This document shows positions 7,947-16,868 of a DNA stretch of 64,000 nt, in pieces (position 1 is the stretch's first letter; the number at the start of each line of letters is the position of its first letter). Location: assembly GCA_040391605.1 (NCBI GenBank), contig JBEBXK010000007.1:62001-126000 (forward strand). Direction: 5' to 3'. Under the pieces are notes generated by a model. That model saw only the letters and a program-made list of their open reading frames with translations. It was not told the DNA's origin and did not search any database. Both the position numbers and the translations under genes were made by a program. The stretch comes from Vulgatibacter incomptus_A. GTDB lineage: Bacteria > Myxococcota > Myxococcia > Myxococcales > Vulgatibacteraceae.

Positions 7947-8430
7947 CTCGTCTCCCGCCGCCAAGCGCAGCCAAGCCTGCGCAGGCACGCCAGCCCGGCC
8001 TGGACCAACGCCGAGCCGCGCCGAAGCGCGGGCACACTACCCGATCTCCCCCCAATCGCCCACTTCGCCATCAAAGCCTGTAGGGAGCACCGCAGATGTC
8101 CGGGTCATGAGCAGTCGTAGATGTCCGGGTCATGAGCAGTCGTAGATGTCCGGCTTCCGGGCTGGCCGTGAGAAGGACGGGGAATGATCCGTCCGACGAA
8201 GCGGCTGTGGGCGCACCCGATGCCGACGTGGATCGACCGCTTGCCATCGACGATGGTTCCGGTCCCCTCGATCAGCGTGGGAGCGACCTCGACCGCGATT
8301 CAAGCGTCTCCTCCCGGAGGGAGAGCCCGCCGCAGTCCCGCTCCATCCCAGCTCCACGAGCCTGGCGGAGAACGGAGGCACGCGCCGCGTCCCGAGACTC
8401 CTACCGCCTGGGTTTTGCGGAGAGCGGCGC
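7947..8430. other. 484-bp gap inside the rib array
   Basis: The gap lies between the ribD stop and the ribE start in an array that is otherwise overlapping or tightly packed. It holds a short direct repeat (8094-8153). On the minus strand an open stretch at about 8305-8105 reads VEVAPTLIEGTGTIVDGKR, which I cannot assign; it has no start signal and runs into the repeat, so it may be a gene remnant. I see no FMN riboswitch sequence elements and no clear terminator. Confidence 0.5.
8094..8153. repeat. 25-bp direct repeat, 2.4 copies
   Basis: Two exact head-to-tail copies of a 25-bp unit beginning AGATGTCCGGGTCATGAGCA (8094-8118 and 8119-8143), followed by a partial third (8144-8153). Noncoding, within the ribD-ribE gap. 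Confidence 0.9.
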
Positions 8431-9543
8431 TCAGAGGCGCTGGGCTCGCCGCGGGCTCGGCCTCGCGTCCACCAGCAGATCGCCGCCGACCAGCTCCGCC
8501 TGTCGCAGCTCGAAGCCCAGGGCGTCGGCGACCGAGACAGCCGCTGGCGCGTCGGTCCAGGCCGGTCCGCCGCCGAAGACCTTGGGGCCGTAGTGGAGGA
8601 GGAGGCGGTCGACGAGGCCCGCCTCGAGGAAGGCGCCAAAGACCTGGGCCCCCCCCTCCACCAGCACCTGCACCACACCGCGGGCGGCAAGCTTGGCGAG
8701 GAGGGCCTCGAGATCGACGCGGCCCGCGCGATCGGGGCATTCCAGGATCTCGGCGCCGGCCCCCCGGAGGCGCTCGGCGCGGGAGGGATCCGCCGGCCCG
8801 GCACAGGCGACGAGGGTCCTGGCGGGAGACGAGCTATGGAAGAGCCGGGCCTCGGAGGCGATCTGCAGCCGGCTGTCGAGGATCACGCGGATTGGATCCC
8901 GTCCCCCCGGCAGGCGGGTGGTCAGGAGGGGATCGTCCAACTCGACGGTGCCGCGGCCGACGATCACCGCGTCGACCTCGTCCCGGAGGCGATGCACCCG
9001 CTCGCGGGCCGCCTCTCCCGTGATCCAGCGGGAGCCGCCGCTGCGGGTGGCGATGCGGCCGTCGAGGGTGGAGGCGACCTTGGCCACGACCCAGGGGCGG
9101 CCCTCCCGGATGAAGAGACTCCAGGGCTCGATCAGCGCGTCGCATTCGCTGCCGAGGAGCCCGACCTCTACCGGTATCCCGGCCCCTTCCAGCCGGCGCA
9201 GGCCGCGGCCGGAGACGATCGGGTTGGGATCGAGGGAGCCGATGAAGACCCGGGCCACGCCGGCCTGGACGATGGCCGGGGCACAGGGCGGCGCGCGGCC
9301 CACGTGATCGCAGGGCTCGAGGGTGACGTAGAGGTCGGCCCCTGCCGCTGCGGCCCCGGCGTCGGCGAGGGCCACGGCCTCTGCGTGGGGGACGCCGCCG
9401 TGCCCCGTATGTCCCACGCCGACGACCCTGCCGTCGCGGACGAGGATCGCACCGACAGAGGGGTTGGGGCTGGTGCGCCCCAGGCCCTTGGATGCCTCGG
9501 CCAGGGCCAGGCGCATGGAGGCTTCGCTCGCCACCGGGATCAA
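8431..9543 (-). CDS. ribD: Bifunctional diaminohydroxyphosphoribosylaminopyrimidine deaminase / reductase
   Basis: Carries out the second and third steps from the GTP-derived pyrimidine towards riboflavin. The N-terminal deaminase domain (about 1-145) has the zinc site HAEAVAL and PCDHVGRAPPC. The C-terminal reductase domain has KVASTLDGRIATRSGGSRWITG, DAVIVGRGTVELDDPLL and LVEGGAQVFGAFLEAGLVD. The frame opens with a TTG whose last bases overlap the nrdR stop (TTGA); an in-frame GTG 9 nt later or the ATG at 9516 are alternative starts. Length of 370 is normal. The nrdR-ribD link is a widespread arrangement. Confidence 0.94.
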   Translation of the reverse strand: MIPVASEASMRLALAEASKGLGRTSPNPSVGAILVRDGRVVGVGHTGHGGVPHAEAVALADAGAAAAGADLYVTLEPCDHVGRAPPCAPAIVQAGVARVFIGSLDPNPIVSGRGLRRLEGAGIPVEVGLLGSECDALIEPWSLFIREGRPWVVAKVASTLDGRIATRSGGSRWITGEAARERVHRLRDEVDAVIVGRGTVELDDPLLTTRLPGGRDPIRVILDSRLQIASEARLFHSSSPARTLVACAGPADPSRAERLRGAGAEILECPDRAGRVDLEALLAKLAARGVVQVLVEGGAQVFGAFLEAGLVDRLLLHYGPKVFGGGPAWTDAPAAVSVADALGFELRQAELVGGDLLVDARPSPRRAQRL

Positions 9544-10010
9544 GGTCTCTTGGTCTCGCGCTCGGAGCGGAGTCGGGCGAGCTCCTCCAGGAACTCGCTG
9601 ACGTCCCGGAACTCCCGGTAGACCGAGGCGAAGCGGACGTACGCCACGTCGTCCAAGGGCTGGAGCCTCTCCAGGACGGCCTCGCCGATGGCGGTGGAGG
9701 GGAGCTCCTTCTCGCCGCTCTCCTGCAGCAGGCGCTCGACGTCGGAGACCAGCTCGTCCAGCATCTCACCGGTGATGGGGCGCTTCACACACGCGCGCTG
9801 CAGGCCGGCCAGGAGCTTCTGTCTGTCGAAGGGCTGGCGCCTGCCGTCCTTCTTCACCACCAGCGGAAGCACCTCCTCCACCCGCTCGTAGGTGGTGAAG
9901 CGACGGGCGCAGACCACGCACTCGCGGCGGCGGCGGATGGTCGCGCCCTCCTGCGAGAGGCGACTGTCGATCACCTTGTCTTCGAGTTCGCCGCAGTACG
10001 GGCACTTCAT
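9540..10010 (-). CDS. nrdR: Transcriptional repressor NrdR
   Basis: ATP/dATP-sensing repressor of ribonucleotide reductase genes. 156 residues: an N-terminal zinc ribbon (MKCPYCGELEDKVIDSR, then RRRRECVVCARRFTTYERVE with the second CxxC) and an ATP-cone domain (about 45-140, VVKKDGRRQPFDRQKLLAGL). It starts 1 bp after the glyA stop and overlaps ribD, so it is inside the operon even though its known targets (nrd genes) are not in this window. Confidence 0.96.
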   Translation of the reverse strand: MKCPYCGELEDKVIDSRLSQEGATIRRRRECVVCARRFTTYERVEEVLPLVVKKDGRRQPFDRQKLLAGLQRACVKRPITGEMLDELVSDVERLLQESGEKELPSTAIGEAVLERLQPLDDVAYVRFASVYREFRDVSEFLEELARLRSERETKRP

Positions 10011-10011
10011 C

Positions 10012-11262
10012 CTAGTGACCGTAGAGGGGGAAGCGCCTGGCGAGGTCCAGCACCTTGCCGCGGATCCGGCTCAGGTGGGCGTCGTCGCCGGGCGCGTCGA
10101 GGACCTCGCCGATGAAGCCTGCGATCTCGGCCATCTCCTTCGGTCCCATCCCCCGGGTGGAGACGGCGGGGGTCCCGATCCGTACGCCGCTGGTGACCAT
10201 GGGCTTCTCGGGATCGTTGGGGATCATGTTCTTGTTCACCGTGATCCCCGCCTTGCCCAGGGCCTCTTCGGCCACATTGCCGGTGGTCCGCTTGGGGCGC
10301 AGATCCACCAGCATCAGGTGGTTGTCGGTGCCGCCCGAGACCAGGCGCAGCCCCGCCTCCACCAACCCCTTGGCCAGGGCCTGGGCGTTGTCGATGATCC
10401 GCTGCTGGTAGGTCCTGAAGTCGGGCTGCAACGCCTCGAGGAAGGCCACCGCCTTGCCGGCGATGACGTGCTCGAGGGGACCGCCCTGGATCCCCGGGAA
10501 GATCTGCGAGTTCACCGAGCGGGCGTAGGCCTCCTTGCAGAGGATCAGCCCACCCCTGGGACCGCGCAGGGTCTTGTGGGTCGTGGAGGTGACGATCTCG
10601 GCGAGGGGGAAGGGCGAGGGATGCAACCCCGTGGCGACGAGGCCGGCGATGTGGGCCATGTCCACCAGCATCACCGCGCCGCTGGCGTCGGCCGCCTTGC
10701 GAAAGCGCGCGAAGTCGATGGTCCGCGGATAGGCCGAGCCGCCGACGACGATCACCTTGGGGCGATGCTCCACCGCCAGGCGCTCCACCTGATCGTAGTC
10801 GATCGTCTCGTCGGCCTGGAGGCCATAGGCGATCACCTCGAAGAGCTTGCCCGAGAAGTTGGGCTTGGCCCCGTGGGTGAGGTGGCCCCCGGAGTTCAGG
10901 TCCAGGGCCAGGATCTTGTCGCCGGGCCTGGCCACCGCGAAGTAGGCGGCCATGTTTGCGCCGGATCCCGAATGGGGCTGCACGTTGGCGTGCTCGGCAC
11001 CGAAGAGCTGCTTCGCCCGATCGATGGCGAGCTGCTCGACGCCGTCCACGATCTCGCAGCCACCGTAGTAGCGCTTGCCGGGGTAGCCCTCCGCGTATTT
11101 ATTGGTGAGGACGCTCCCCACCGCTTCGAGGACGGCGCGGGAGACGAAGTTCTCGCTGGCGATCAGCTCCAGCCCATCGGCCTGGCGCGCCGTCTCCTGG
11201 CGGATCAGATCGGCGATCGCGGGATCGACCTCGTGCAGGGGGCGATCGATGGGCGTGGTCAT
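10012..11262 (-). CDS. glyA: Serine hydroxymethyltransferase
   Basis: PLP enzyme that interconverts serine plus tetrahydrofolate and glycine plus methylene-tetrahydrofolate, supplying one-carbon units. 416 residues, normal length. Signatures are ENFVSRAVLEAVGS near the N-terminus, YPGKRYYGGCEIVD, HSGSGANMAAYFA, VDMAHIAGLVA, and the PLP lysine in TSTTHKTLRGPRGG. An AGGAG site lies 9 nt before the ATG. It lies between rpiB upstream and nrdR downstream. Confidence 0.97.
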   Translation of the reverse strand: MTTPIDRPLHEVDPAIADLIRQETARQADGLELIASENFVSRAVLEAVGSVLTNKYAEGYPGKRYYGGCEIVDGVEQLAIDRAKQLFGAEHANVQPHSGSGANMAAYFAVARPGDKILALDLNSGGHLTHGAKPNFSGKLFEVIAYGLQADETIDYDQVERLAVEHRPKVIVVGGSAYPRTIDFARFRKAADASGAVMLVDMAHIAGLVATGLHPSPFPLAEIVTSTTHKTLRGPRGGLILCKEAYARSVNSQIFPGIQGGPLEHVIAGKAVAFLEALQPDFRTYQQRIIDNAQALAKGLVEAGLRLVSGGTDNHLMLVDLRPKRTTGNVAEEALGKAGITVNKNMIPNDPEKPMVTSGVRIGTPAVSTRGMGPKEMAEIAGFIGEVLDAPGDDAHLSRIRGKVLDLARRFPLYGH

Positions 11263-11307
11263 CTTGGAAACTCCTTGGCCAGGCTCGCCAGCTCAGCCGG
11301 CGATCGG

Positions 11308-11757
11308 TTAGCGCGCGTTCTCTGCTTCCGCGTCCGCGATCTTCTGGACCCGGCGCTGATGCCGTCCACCTTCGAACTCCGTGCCGAAGAAGGCCTCGGC
11401 GATGGCGGCGCCCAGCCCCAGCCCCACCACGCGCTCGCCGAGGCAGAGGACGTTGGCGTCGTTGTGCGCGCGAGTGGCCCGGGCCTCGAACTCCGAGGTG
11501 CAGACCGCCGCACGGACACCGCGATATTTGTTGGCGACGATGGACATGCCCAGGCCGGTGCCGCAGACCAGCAGGCCGAAGCGCGCCTCCCCCGAGCCGA
11601 CCTTGCGGGAGACCTGCGAGGCGAAGTCGGGGTAGTCCACCGAGTCGTTGCCGAAGGTGCCGACGTCCTCGACCTCGAAGCCCCGATCGGCCAGGATCTT
11701 CGCGACCGCGTCCTTGAGCTCGACCCCTGCGTGATCGCAGCCGACCGCTACCTTCAT
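11308..11757 (-). CDS. rpiB: Ribose 5-phosphate isomerase B
   Basis: RpiB/LacAB family sugar-phosphate isomerase that converts ribulose 5-phosphate and ribose 5-phosphate. 149 residues with AVGCDHAGVELKD, DYPDFASQVSRKV, the active Cys in LLVCGTGLGMSIVANKYRGVRAA and HNDANVLCLGERVVG. Located 9 bp after fabF and 45 bp before glyA; ribulose 5-phosphate is also the substrate of the DHBP synthase half of ribBA further down the same array. Confidence 0.95.
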   Translation of the reverse strand: MKVAVGCDHAGVELKDAVAKILADRGFEVEDVGTFGNDSVDYPDFASQVSRKVGSGEARFGLLVCGTGLGMSIVANKYRGVRAAVCTSEFEARATRAHNDANVLCLGERVVGLGLGAAIAEAFFGTEFEGGRHQRRVQKIADAEAENAR

Positions 11758-11766
11758 CTCTCGCGC

Positions 11767-13008
11767 CTATCCCTTCCAGCGTCGCAGGGCGACGACCACG
11801 TTGGTGCCGCCGAAGCCGAAGGAGTTGGAGATCGCCGCGTCCACCCGGACCTCGCGGGCCTCGTTGGGCACGTAGTCCAGATCGCACTCCGGATCGGGGG
11901 TGGTGTAGTTGGTGGTCGGCGGAATCACGCCCCGTGAGAGGACCAGAGCGGAGATCACCGCCTCGATCCCGCCGGCGGCCCCGAGGGTATGCCCGGTCAT
12001 CGACTTGGTGGAGGAGACCGCGAGCTTGCGGGCGTGGTCGCCGAAGACCTCCTTGATCGCCGCCGTCTCGTTGGCGTCGTTAAGCGGAGTGGAGGTGCCG
12101 TGGGCGTTGATGTAGCCCACCTCCCCCGGCGCCAGGCCGGCGTCGGCGAGGCAGACCCTCATGCACTTGGGGGCGCCGTCCGGCGCCGGCGCCGTGATGT
12201 GCGAGGCGTCGGCGGTGGTGCCGTAGCCGACCAACTCACAGATGATGTGGGCGCCGCGCTTCTTGGCGTGCTCGAGCTCCTCGATCACCATCACGCCGGC
12301 GCCCTCTCCCTGAACGAAGCCGTCGCGATCCTTGTCGAAGGGACGCGAGGCGGTCTCTGGAGAGTCGTTGCGGGTGGACATGGCGCGCATGGCGTTGAAG
12401 CCGCCGATGCCCAGAGGCGTGATCGCGGCCTCGGCGCCGCCGCAGAGGGCGATGTCCGCGTCCCCGCGCTGGATGGTCTTCATCGCCTCGCCGATGGCGT
12501 GTCCGCCGGTGGCACAGGCGCTCACCGGAGACCACGACGGCCCGCGGGCGCCCCAGCGGATCGAGGCCTGCCCCGGGAAGAGGTTCACGATCATCATGGG
12601 GATGAAGAAGGGGGAGAGGCGCTTGGGCCCCTTGGCGAGGAGGGTCTTATGCTCCTCTTCCAGGGTGAGGAGGCCGCCGATCCCCGAACCGAGGATGGTG
12701 GCGAAGCGATCCGCCAGGGGACCGTCCACCGGAGCGTCGAAGCCCGCCTGCCGCATCGCCTGATCACAGGCCGCCATGCCAAGCTGGACGAAGCGGTCCA
12801 TCCGGCGGGCTTCCTTCTTGTCGACGAAGGCCTCGGGCACGAAGCCCTTCACCTCGCCGGCGATCTGCGAGACGTAGTCGCTGGGATCGAAGTGCGTGAT
12901 CCTGGCGATGCCGCTCTTTCCGGCGAGGAGGGACTGCCAACTCTCCTCCACCCCGATCCCGACGGCGGAGACCAAGCCCATTCCGGTGACGACGACGCGG
13001 CGCTTCAT
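11767..13008 (-). CDS. fabF: Beta-ketoacyl-ACP synthase II
   Basis: Elongating condensing enzyme of type II fatty-acid synthesis. 413 residues from MKRRVVVTGMGLVSAVG. The active Cys is in SPVSACATGGHAIGE, the two His are in NAHGTSTPLNDANE and in SMTGHTLGAAGG, and the C-terminus has NSFGFGGTN. The frame also allows an ATG three codons earlier (13017), but the GAGGG site is 9 nt before the ATG at 13008 and overlaps the earlier one. It lies directly downstream of acpP, the usual acpP-fabF order. Confidence 0.96.
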   Translation of the reverse strand: MKRRVVVTGMGLVSAVGIGVEESWQSLLAGKSGIARITHFDPSDYVSQIAGEVKGFVPEAFVDKKEARRMDRFVQLGMAACDQAMRQAGFDAPVDGPLADRFATILGSGIGGLLTLEEEHKTLLAKGPKRLSPFFIPMMIVNLFPGQASIRWGARGPSWSPVSACATGGHAIGEAMKTIQRGDADIALCGGAEAAITPLGIGGFNAMRAMSTRNDSPETASRPFDKDRDGFVQGEGAGVMVIEELEHAKKRGAHIICELVGYGTTADASHITAPAPDGAPKCMRVCLADAGLAPGEVGYINAHGTSTPLNDANETAAIKEVFGDHARKLAVSSTKSMTGHTLGAAGGIEAVISALVLSRGVIPPTTNYTTPDPECDLDYVPNEAREVRVDAAISNSFGFGGTNVVVALRRWKG

Positions 13009-13168
13009 ACTTGCCATCCCTCGAAAGCAGGGGCGCGGGCCCGATCGGCTCGTACCCGCCTTTGGCAGGTAACCGCCGTCCTCGTCCGGTTCATCCGGGC
13101 GCGAACGCCTGTCTCAATCGCTCGAGGGCCCGACGAGCGGGCCCTCGAGTTCGAGCCGCCTTCGGCGA

Positions 13169-13411
13169 CTACTTCTTGTGTGTGCTGATGAAGTTGATGG
13201 CGTCCGCGACGGTCTTGATGTTCTCCGCCTCCTCGTCGGGGATCTCCACCTCGAACTCCTCCTCCATCGCCATGACCAGCTCGACGATGTCGAGGCTGTC
13301 CGCGCCGAGATCCTCGACGAAGGACGACTCGATCTTGATCTCGTCCTCTCCGACGCCGAGCTGCTCGGCGATGATTCCTCTGACCTTCGTCTCGATCTGG
13401 GTAGCCGCCAT
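13169..13411 (-). CDS. acpP: Acyl carrier protein
   Basis: 80-residue acidic carrier that holds growing acyl chains on 4'-phosphopantetheine. The attachment serine is Ser39 in LGADSLDIVELVMAMEEEFE; the ends MAATQIETKVRGIIAEQLGV and NIKTVADAINFIS are typical. GGAGGG lies 7 nt before this ATG, which excludes the longer open frame upstream. There is a 218-bp gap to fabG, so acpP may also have its own promoter, as expected for a highly expressed protein. Confidence 0.97.
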   Translation of the reverse strand: MAATQIETKVRGIIAEQLGVGEDEIKIESSFVEDLGADSLDIVELVMAMEEEFEVEIPDEEAENIKTVADAINFISTHKK

Positions 13412-13629
13412 GAAATGGCCCTCCAAAAAACCTGCCCGCCAATAGGGGGCGATGGGAAATGAGCTTACTGCGACTTCGCTACGCTTCGTCCGGCGTGTGG
13501 AGAGCTGTCTATCACAACAGACCCTCCGGGGAGCCGATCCCCTGCCCGCCGGGCAGCCGGCGAGGGTAATAGCATGAGATGCGGTGATTGGCAGCCAGGA
13601 ACTGACCGGCCCGGTCACGAAAACGGCCG

Positions 13630-14382
13630 CTACATGTACATGCCGCCGTTGATCCGGATCACCTCGCCGGTGACGTAGGACGAGTGGTCCGACGCGAGGA
13701 AGGCGACGGCGTTCGCCACCTCGTCCGCGCTGCCCAGGCGCCCCAGGGGAATCGCCTCCAGCATCTTGGCGCGGACGTCCTCGGGGAGGTCCCGGGTCAT
13801 GTCGGTGTCGATGAAGCCCGGGGACACCAGGTTGGCCCGAACCCCACGGCTGGCCAGCTCCCGGGCCAGGCTCTTGGTGAAGCCGATCAGCCCGGCCTTG
13901 GTGGCGGCGTAGGCGGTCTGCCCGCCGTTGCCCATCTCTCCCACCACCGAGGTGAGGTTCACGATGGCGCCGCTCCGCTGCTTCATCATCGGGCGAGCTG
14001 CGGCGCGGCAGAGGAAGAATGCGGACTTCAGGTTCACCTCGAGCTGGCGATCCAGATCCCCGTCCTTCAGGCGCAGGAGCAGGCCGTCGATGGCGATCCC
14101 GGCGTTGTTTACCAGAATGTGGAGGCCGCCGTGGGTCGCCACGATCTCCTCGATGGCGCCCTGGCAGGCGGTCGAATCCGCCACGTCGAAGCGGCGGGCG
14201 ATGGCCTTGCCGCCGGCGGACTCGATGGCGCCGCAGGTCTCCAGCGCCGCCGCCTCGTTGCCCGCGTAGTTCACCACCACCGTGGCGCCCCCCTGGGCGA
14301 GGCGCAGCGAGATGGCGCGGCCGATCCCGCGAGAGCCGCCGGTGACCAGGGCCACCTTGTCCTTGAAGTCGAACACCTTCAC
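13630..14382 (-). CDS. fabG: 3-oxoacyl-ACP reductase
   Basis: NADPH-dependent short-chain dehydrogenase that reduces beta-ketoacyl-ACP. 250 residues with the TGGSRGIGRAISLRLA nucleotide motif, NNAGIAIDGLLLRLKD, catalytic Ser in NLTSVVGEMGN and the YxxxK pair in AYAATKAGLIGF. The C-terminal FLASDHSSYVTGEVIRINGG is diagnostic. Its start overlaps the fabD stop (ATGA at 14379-14382). Confidence 0.97.
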   Translation of the reverse strand: MKVFDFKDKVALVTGGSRGIGRAISLRLAQGGATVVVNYAGNEAAALETCGAIESAGGKAIARRFDVADSTACQGAIEEIVATHGGLHILVNNAGIAIDGLLLRLKDGDLDRQLEVNLKSAFFLCRAAARPMMKQRSGAIVNLTSVVGEMGNGGQTAYAATKAGLIGFTKSLARELASRGVRANLVSPGFIDTDMTRDLPEDVRAKMLEAIPLGRLGSADEVANAVAFLASDHSSYVTGEVIRINGGMYM

Positions 14383-15323
14383 ACTCCTTCCAGCGCCGCG
14401 AGGGCCTTCTCCAGCGACTCAGGATCCTCGACGTTGACCATCTCGATGGAGCGGTCGATCCGCCGCCCCAGGCCGCAGAGCACCCTGGAGGGGCCGAGCT
14501 CCACCATGTGGGTGACCCCTGCCGCGGCCATCGCCTGCATGCACTCCACCCATCGTACCGGCGCGACCACCTGCTGCACCAGCAGCTCCTTCACCCGGGC
14601 TGCGTCCGCGTTGGGCGCGGCCTCGACGTTGGTGATCACGGGAGCCGACGGCGCCCGGACCGCGATCCCAGCCAGGACCTCGGCGAGCCTCCCCTGCACC
14701 GGCTCCATCAGCGAGCAATGAAAGGGCGCGCTCACCGGCAGCGGCAGCGCGCGCTTGGCGCCGGCCTCCTTGCAGCGGAGCTGGGCCCTCTCCACCGCCG
14801 CGGCGTGGCCGGCGATGACGGTCTGCTCCGGAGAGTTGTAGTTGGCTGGCGCCAAGACCTCGCCGTTCGCCTCCTCTTCGCAGATCGCCCGGACCTGCGC
14901 CGCCTCCAGGCCGAGGATGGCGGCCATGGCCCCCACCCCTTCAGGCACCGCCTCCTGCATGAACTGGCCGCGGAGCCGGACCGCGCGCACAGCGTCCTCG
15001 AGATCGATGGCGCCGGCCGCCGTCAGCGCCGACCACTCCCCCAACGAATGTCCGGCGGCGAAGCGGGGCGCCTGGGCCAGACGCCTGGAGAGGACGGCGT
15101 GGGCCGCCGCGCTCACGGTGAGGATCGCGGGCTGGGTGTTGGCGGTGCGCCTCTGCTCTTCTTCGGATCCCTCGAAGCAGAGGGTGGAGAGCTTCTCGCC
15201 CAAGGCCTCGTCGGCCCTGTCGAAGACTTCGCGGGCCTCGGGGAAGGCGTCGTAGAGCGCCTTGCCCATTCCGACAAATTGACTCCCCTGCCCCGGGAAG
15301 AGAAACGCGATCTGTCCGGACAT
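14379..15323 (-). CDS. fabD: Malonyl-CoA:ACP transacylase
   Basis: Loads malonate onto ACP for fatty-acid elongation. 314 residues with FLFPGQGSQFVGMGKALYD at the N-terminus, nucleophile Ser in the GHSLGEWSAL elbow, the conserved Arg in VRLRGQFMQEAVPEGVGAM, and the catalytic His in SAPFHCSLMEP. Fused in translation to fabG by a 4-bp overlap. The usual neighbour fabH (initiating ketosynthase III) is absent between it and plsX. Confidence 0.97.
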   Translation of the reverse strand: MSGQIAFLFPGQGSQFVGMGKALYDAFPEAREVFDRADEALGEKLSTLCFEGSEEEQRRTANTQPAILTVSAAAHAVLSRRLAQAPRFAAGHSLGEWSALTAAGAIDLEDAVRAVRLRGQFMQEAVPEGVGAMAAILGLEAAQVRAICEEEANGEVLAPANYNSPEQTVIAGHAAAVERAQLRCKEAGAKRALPLPVSAPFHCSLMEPVQGRLAEVLAGIAVRAPSAPVITNVEAAPNADAARVKELLVQQVVAPVRWVECMQAMAAAGVTHMVELGPSRVLCGLGRRIDRSIEMVNVEDPESLEKALAALEGV

Positions 15324-15423
15324 CAGGATTCCTCGCTCTTCGACGATGCAATAGGGGGCGCGTGATACCCAAAGCGGGCGCCGCCGTAAAGCTCTGCGAA
15401 TGCCGCAGCGCGTCGCCGCGTCC

Positions 15424-15515
15424 GAAGCCTATCGATGGCGTCGCCCGCACACGACGGGGGGCGATCCTTTCACGCGCGCTGCGCGCTGCGGCTCCGGACA
15501 GCGTTCGCTCGCCTC
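15424..15515 (+). repeat. Dispersed ~95-bp hairpin element, copy A (degenerate hairpin)
   Basis: In the fabD-plsX gap. The conserved 3' half is clear: TTTCACGCGCGCTGCGCGCT then GCGGCTCC and GTTCGCTCGCCT. The 5' half is diverged (GAAGCCTATCGATGGCGTCG against GAGCCTGTGAAAAAATCGCC in the better copies). See copies B-E. Confidence 0.75.
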
Positions 15516-15532
15516 CCGGCTCGCACGATCGC

Positions 15533-16546
15533 TCACGGCTGGAGCGCCATCACCCGCGTACAAACATCGGTGAACTCGGCTCTCACATCGATGGAGGCGG
15601 CCCGATCGGCGGCGCGGATCCCGTTGCGGATCGCCCGCGCGCCCGAGTCGCCATGGGCGAGGAAGACCGTGCCGTCGCAGCCCACCAGGGGGGCGCCGCC
15701 GTATTCCGCCGGATCGAACTCCCGCCGCGCGCCCTCCAGCGTCGGATACACCAAGCGTGCGCCAAGCCTCGACAGCATCGAGGATCCGAGCCGCTCGCGG
15801 AGGGAACGATCGAAGGCCAGGGCCGTCCCCTCCGCGGCCTTCAGCGCGACGTTCCCGGTGAAGCCGTCGGTGGCGATCACGTCGAAGTCGCCGCTGAAGA
15901 TCTGGTTGGCCTCCGCGTAGCCCTCGAGGGCCAGCTCGGGGATCTGTCCCAGGATCTCCATGGCGCTGCGGGTGAGGATCGTCCCCTTCGTGGTCTCCCC
16001 GCCGTTGGAGAGGATCCCCACCCGAGGACGCGGCACACGCAGGATCCGCCGAGCATAGACCTCGCCGAGGAGCGCGAACTGCGCCAGATGGAGGGGCTTG
16101 CCGTCGACGTTGGCGCCAGCGTCCAACAGGACCGTTGGCGCGGGCTGGCTCGGCACCAGCGCCAGGATGGCCGGACGCTCCACCGAGGGGAGCCGGCCCA
16201 GGACCAGCAGCGCGGCGGCCAGCACCGCGCCCGAGTGGCCGGCAGAGAGCGCCGCATCCGCTTCGCCCGCCTTCATCAGCTCCAGGGCGACCCGGATCGA
16301 GGCGTCCTTCTTCTTGCGGATCGCCTGGCTTGGCGCCTCGTCGGCGCCCACCGCCTGCGACGCGTGCCGGACCTCGACGCCCCGCTGCTCCGCGGCCCCG
16401 AGACGCAAGAGCGCATCGCGGATCCTCACCTCGTCTCCGACGAGGATCACCTCGATGCCCAGCTCTCTACAGGCTTGGACCGCGCCGTCGACCACGACCT
16501 CGGGGCCGTGATCCCCCCCCATCGCGTCGACGGCAACGCATCCCAT
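15533..16546 (-). CDS. plsX: Phosphate acyltransferase PlsX
   Basis: Makes acyl-phosphate from acyl-ACP, the first step of phospholipid synthesis by the PlsX/PlsY route. 337 residues starting MGCVAVDAMGGDHGPEVVV, with ALSAGHSGAVLAAALLVLG, LLDAGANVDGKPLHLAQFA, VGILSNGGETTKGT and DVIATDGFTGNVALKAAEG. It starts 6 bp after the rpmF stop. The rpmF-plsX pairing is very common. Confidence 0.97.
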   Translation of the reverse strand: MGCVAVDAMGGDHGPEVVVDGAVQACRELGIEVILVGDEVRIRDALLRLGAAEQRGVEVRHASQAVGADEAPSQAIRKKKDASIRVALELMKAGEADAALSAGHSGAVLAAALLVLGRLPSVERPAILALVPSQPAPTVLLDAGANVDGKPLHLAQFALLGEVYARRILRVPRPRVGILSNGGETTKGTILTRSAMEILGQIPELALEGYAEANQIFSGDFDVIATDGFTGNVALKAAEGTALAFDRSLRERLGSSMLSRLGARLVYPTLEGARREFDPAEYGGAPLVGCDGTVFLAHGDSGARAIRNGIRAADRAASIDVRAEFTDVCTRVMALQP

Positions 16547-16552
16547 TTCAGA

Positions 16553-16732
16553 TCAATCGGCGACCTGCACGACCTGCTTGCCCTTGTAGGTCCCGCAGGA
16601 GAGGCAGACGCGATGGCTGAGGACCGGCGCGGCGCAAGAGGCGCAGCGGGTCACGTTCGGCGGGGTGATCTTCCAATTCGCGCGGCGCTGATCGCGCTTC
16701 ATCTTTGACGTACGCTTCTTCGGGACAGCCAC
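16553..16732 (-). CDS. rpmF: 50S ribosomal protein L32
   Basis: 59-residue ribosomal protein beginning with GTG: (V)AVPKKRTSKMKRDQRRANW, then TRCASCAAPVLSHRVCLSCG and YKGKQVVQ. Two CxxC pairs mark it as the zinc-binding form of L32. A GAGGAG site lies 6 nt before the GTG. It sits between the DUF177/YceD gene and plsX, the standard yceD-rpmF-plsX order. Confidence 0.96.
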   Translation of the reverse strand: MAVPKKRTSKMKRDQRRANWKITPPNVTRCASCAAPVLSHRVCLSCGTYKGKQVVQVAD

Positions 16733-16868
16733 GACTGCTCCTCTTCTTCAACCTGCGACCGGGGCGCGACAACTGGTCTGCGCGGTCGTCTGGAACGACG
16801 GAACGCGCCTTCTACACGGCTCGGCCCCAGGAATCAACGCCTCTGCGCTTTTTCAGCGCGCAGGCTCT

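Noticed and set aside
5935..8055. A 706-codon frame that would fuse extra sequence to RibBA
   Set aside because: The upstream part is the ribE gene in another frame; RibBA starts at the ATG overlapping the ribE stop.
7947..8430. FMN riboswitch in front of ribE
   Set aside because: I could not find the conserved RFN sequence blocks on the minus strand; the gap is repeat and unassigned sequence.
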